From assembly GCA_900541585.1 (NCBI GenBank), contig UQKD01000006.1, positions 62,001 to 126,000 of the forward strand: 64,000 nucleotides of DNA. The letters are read 5' to 3'. This stretch comes from an uncultured Alistipes sp. (GTDB taxonomy: Bacteria; Bacteroidota; Bacteroidia; Bacteroidales; Rikenellaceae). Below, one piece after another: positions 63,076 through 64,000 of this stretch (position 1 is its first letter; each line of letters begins with the position of its first letter). The notes beneath the pieces are model-generated. The model was given only the letters and a program-made list of their open reading frames with translations. It did no database searches and was not told the DNA's origin. The position numbers and the translations under genes were made by a program.

Positions 63076-64000
63076 CTAACATTTTACATCCTTGTTGGCC
63101 TCGTCGGGCGACTGGTACAGCGCCGTGGGATAGTGTCCCGTGAAGCAGGCCATGCAGAGTTCCCTGCGGTTGCCCGCCTTCAGCAGCGACGCCGGCGAAA
63201 GGAACACCAGCGAATCGGCACCGATCTCTTCGCAGACACCCGCCGTGTCCTTGCGGGCCGAGATCAGCTCCTCGCGCGTCGAAGTGTCCACACCGTAGAA
63301 ACAGGGATCGGTCATCGGGGGACTGGCGATGCGGACGTGCACCTCGGTGGCTCCCGCCTCCTTGAGCATCGTGACGATACGCCGCGAGGTGGTACCGCGC
63401 ACGATCGAGTCGTCGACCAGCACCACGCGCTTGCCCCTGACGATCGAGCGCACGGCCGAAAGCTTCATCCGCACGCCCTTCTCACGCAGCTCCTGCGAGG
63501 GCTGGATGAAGGTGCGGCCGATGTATTTGTTCTTGATCAGTCCCATTTCGTAGGGAAGACCGCTCGCCTCGGCGTAACCCATCGCGGCGCTGAGGCTCGA
63601 ATCGGGAACTCCGACCACGATGTCCGCCTCGGCGGGTGCCTCCTTCCAGAGCAGGCGCCCCGACTCCTTGCGGTAGGCGTGGACGTTGCAGCCGTCGATG
63701 TCGCTGTCCGGACGCGCGAAATAGATGTACTCCATCGAGCACATTTCCGAACGTTTGTACATCGAATAGTCGCGGCTGCGGATGCCCTGTTTGTCGATCG
63801 TGACGATCTCGCCCGGCTCGACGTCGCGCACGAACTCCGCACCCAGCACATCGAAAGCGCAGGTCTCGCTCGACACCACCCAGCCGTCGCCCAGCTTGCC
63901 GATCGACAGCGGGCGCAGGCCGTATTTGTCGCGGCAGGCGTAGATGCGGTTGGCCGTCATGATCAGGAAGGCGAAGGCGCCTTCGAGCATGTTCAGCGCG
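63076..64000 (-). CDS. purF: Amidophosphoribosyltransferase, 5' end outside window
   Basis: First committed step of purine synthesis (PRPP + glutamine to phosphoribosylamine). About 308 C-terminal codons are visible; the N-terminal Ntn-hydrolase glutaminase with its catalytic Cys lies beyond position 64000. Visible motifs: CRDKYGLRPLSIGKLGDGWV, MEYIYFARPDSDIDG, VVGVPDSSLSAAMGYAEASG and the PRPP-binding loop RVVLVDDSIVRGTTSRRIV. The sequence near the end, RRELCMACFTGHYPTALY, is typical of PurF. Confidence 0.96.
   Translation of the reverse strand, partial: ALNMLEGAFAFLIMTANRIYACRDKYGLRPLSIGKLGDGWVVSSETCAFDVLGAEFVRDVEPGEIVTIDKQGIRSRDYSMYKRSEMCSMEYIYFARPDSDIDGCNVHAYRKESGRLLWKEAPAEADIVVGVPDSSLSAAMGYAEASGLPYEMGLIKNKYIGRTFIQPSQELREKGVRMKLSAVRSIVRGKRVVLVDDSIVRGTTSRRIVTMLKEAGATEVHVRIASPPMTDPCFYGVDTSTREELISARKDTAGVCEEIGADSLVFLSPASLLKAGNRRELCMACFTGHYPTALYQSPDEANKDVKC

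Overview
The window looks like a chromosomal segment of a high-G+C member of the Bacteroidales, most plausibly Alistipes (Rikenellaceae). Three things support this: three SusC-type receptors (two with SusD partners in view), many lipoproteins with an acidic stretch after the lipobox cysteine, and promoters of the Bacteroidetes type (TTTG, 19-21 bases, TAnnTTTG). The genus is an inference from composition and gene content. No tRNA, rRNA, CRISPR array, transposase or phage gene was seen.

Layout. (1) 1-8322, minus strand: a glycan-utilisation operon transcribed GH43, DUF5107-TPR protein, GH123-like protein, SusC (cut by the window edge). It looks lower in G+C than its surroundings. (2) 8739-11793, plus: murF and a second GH123-like lipoprotein. 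(3) 11912-23998: a Sus-like locus with a secreted flavoprotein (minus) divergent from susC-susD-FN3/EEP phosphoesterase-FISUMP lipoprotein (plus), then a LacI regulator (minus) divergent from a sodium:solute symporter (plus). No glycoside hydrolase sits in its operon. A perfect 15-bp inverted repeat with a LacI-operator-like core lies between the divergent genes. (4) 24111-32886, plus: MazG-like pyrophosphohydrolase, OPT peptide transporter, pepT, nadE, an unknown membrane-anchored protein, a DUF4923 protein and gdhA. This set suggests peptide uptake and amino-acid nitrogen metabolism. (5) 32957-36739, minus: PAP2-like membrane protein, rpoN, asnS. (6) 37016-47434, plus: a GH2-like protein lacking the family's catalytic residues, an S1/P1 nuclease, rlmH, a LuxR-type regulator, a TonB-dependent receptor, a small lipoprotein, nadC, an LTA-synthase-like membrane transferase and a DUF2156-GNAT fusion. 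(7) 48030-56688, plus: a second Sus-like locus, with a calcineurin-like phosphoesterase lipoprotein, susC, susD and a BACON-domain lipoprotein. (8) 56795-64000, minus: the purine cluster purF (partial)-purM-purN-purH-purD, an unknown membrane protein and folD. FolD makes the 10-formyl-tetrahydrofolate used by PurN and PurH.

Points most worth following up: both complete Sus loci carry a phosphoesterase of a different superfamily instead of a glycoside hydrolase; a 9-G tract in the calcineurin-like gene is placed so that a one-base change stops translation within a few codons; the GH2-like protein is a probable pseudoenzyme; three plus-strand promoters and a divergent asnS promoter are packed into about 210 bases with large inverted repeats; two copies of an intergenic repeat lie at 33.6 kb and 61.4 kb; and a membrane-protein gene is embedded between purD and folD with overlaps at both ends. 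G+C statements are by eye, and family names are recognised from motifs without a database search.
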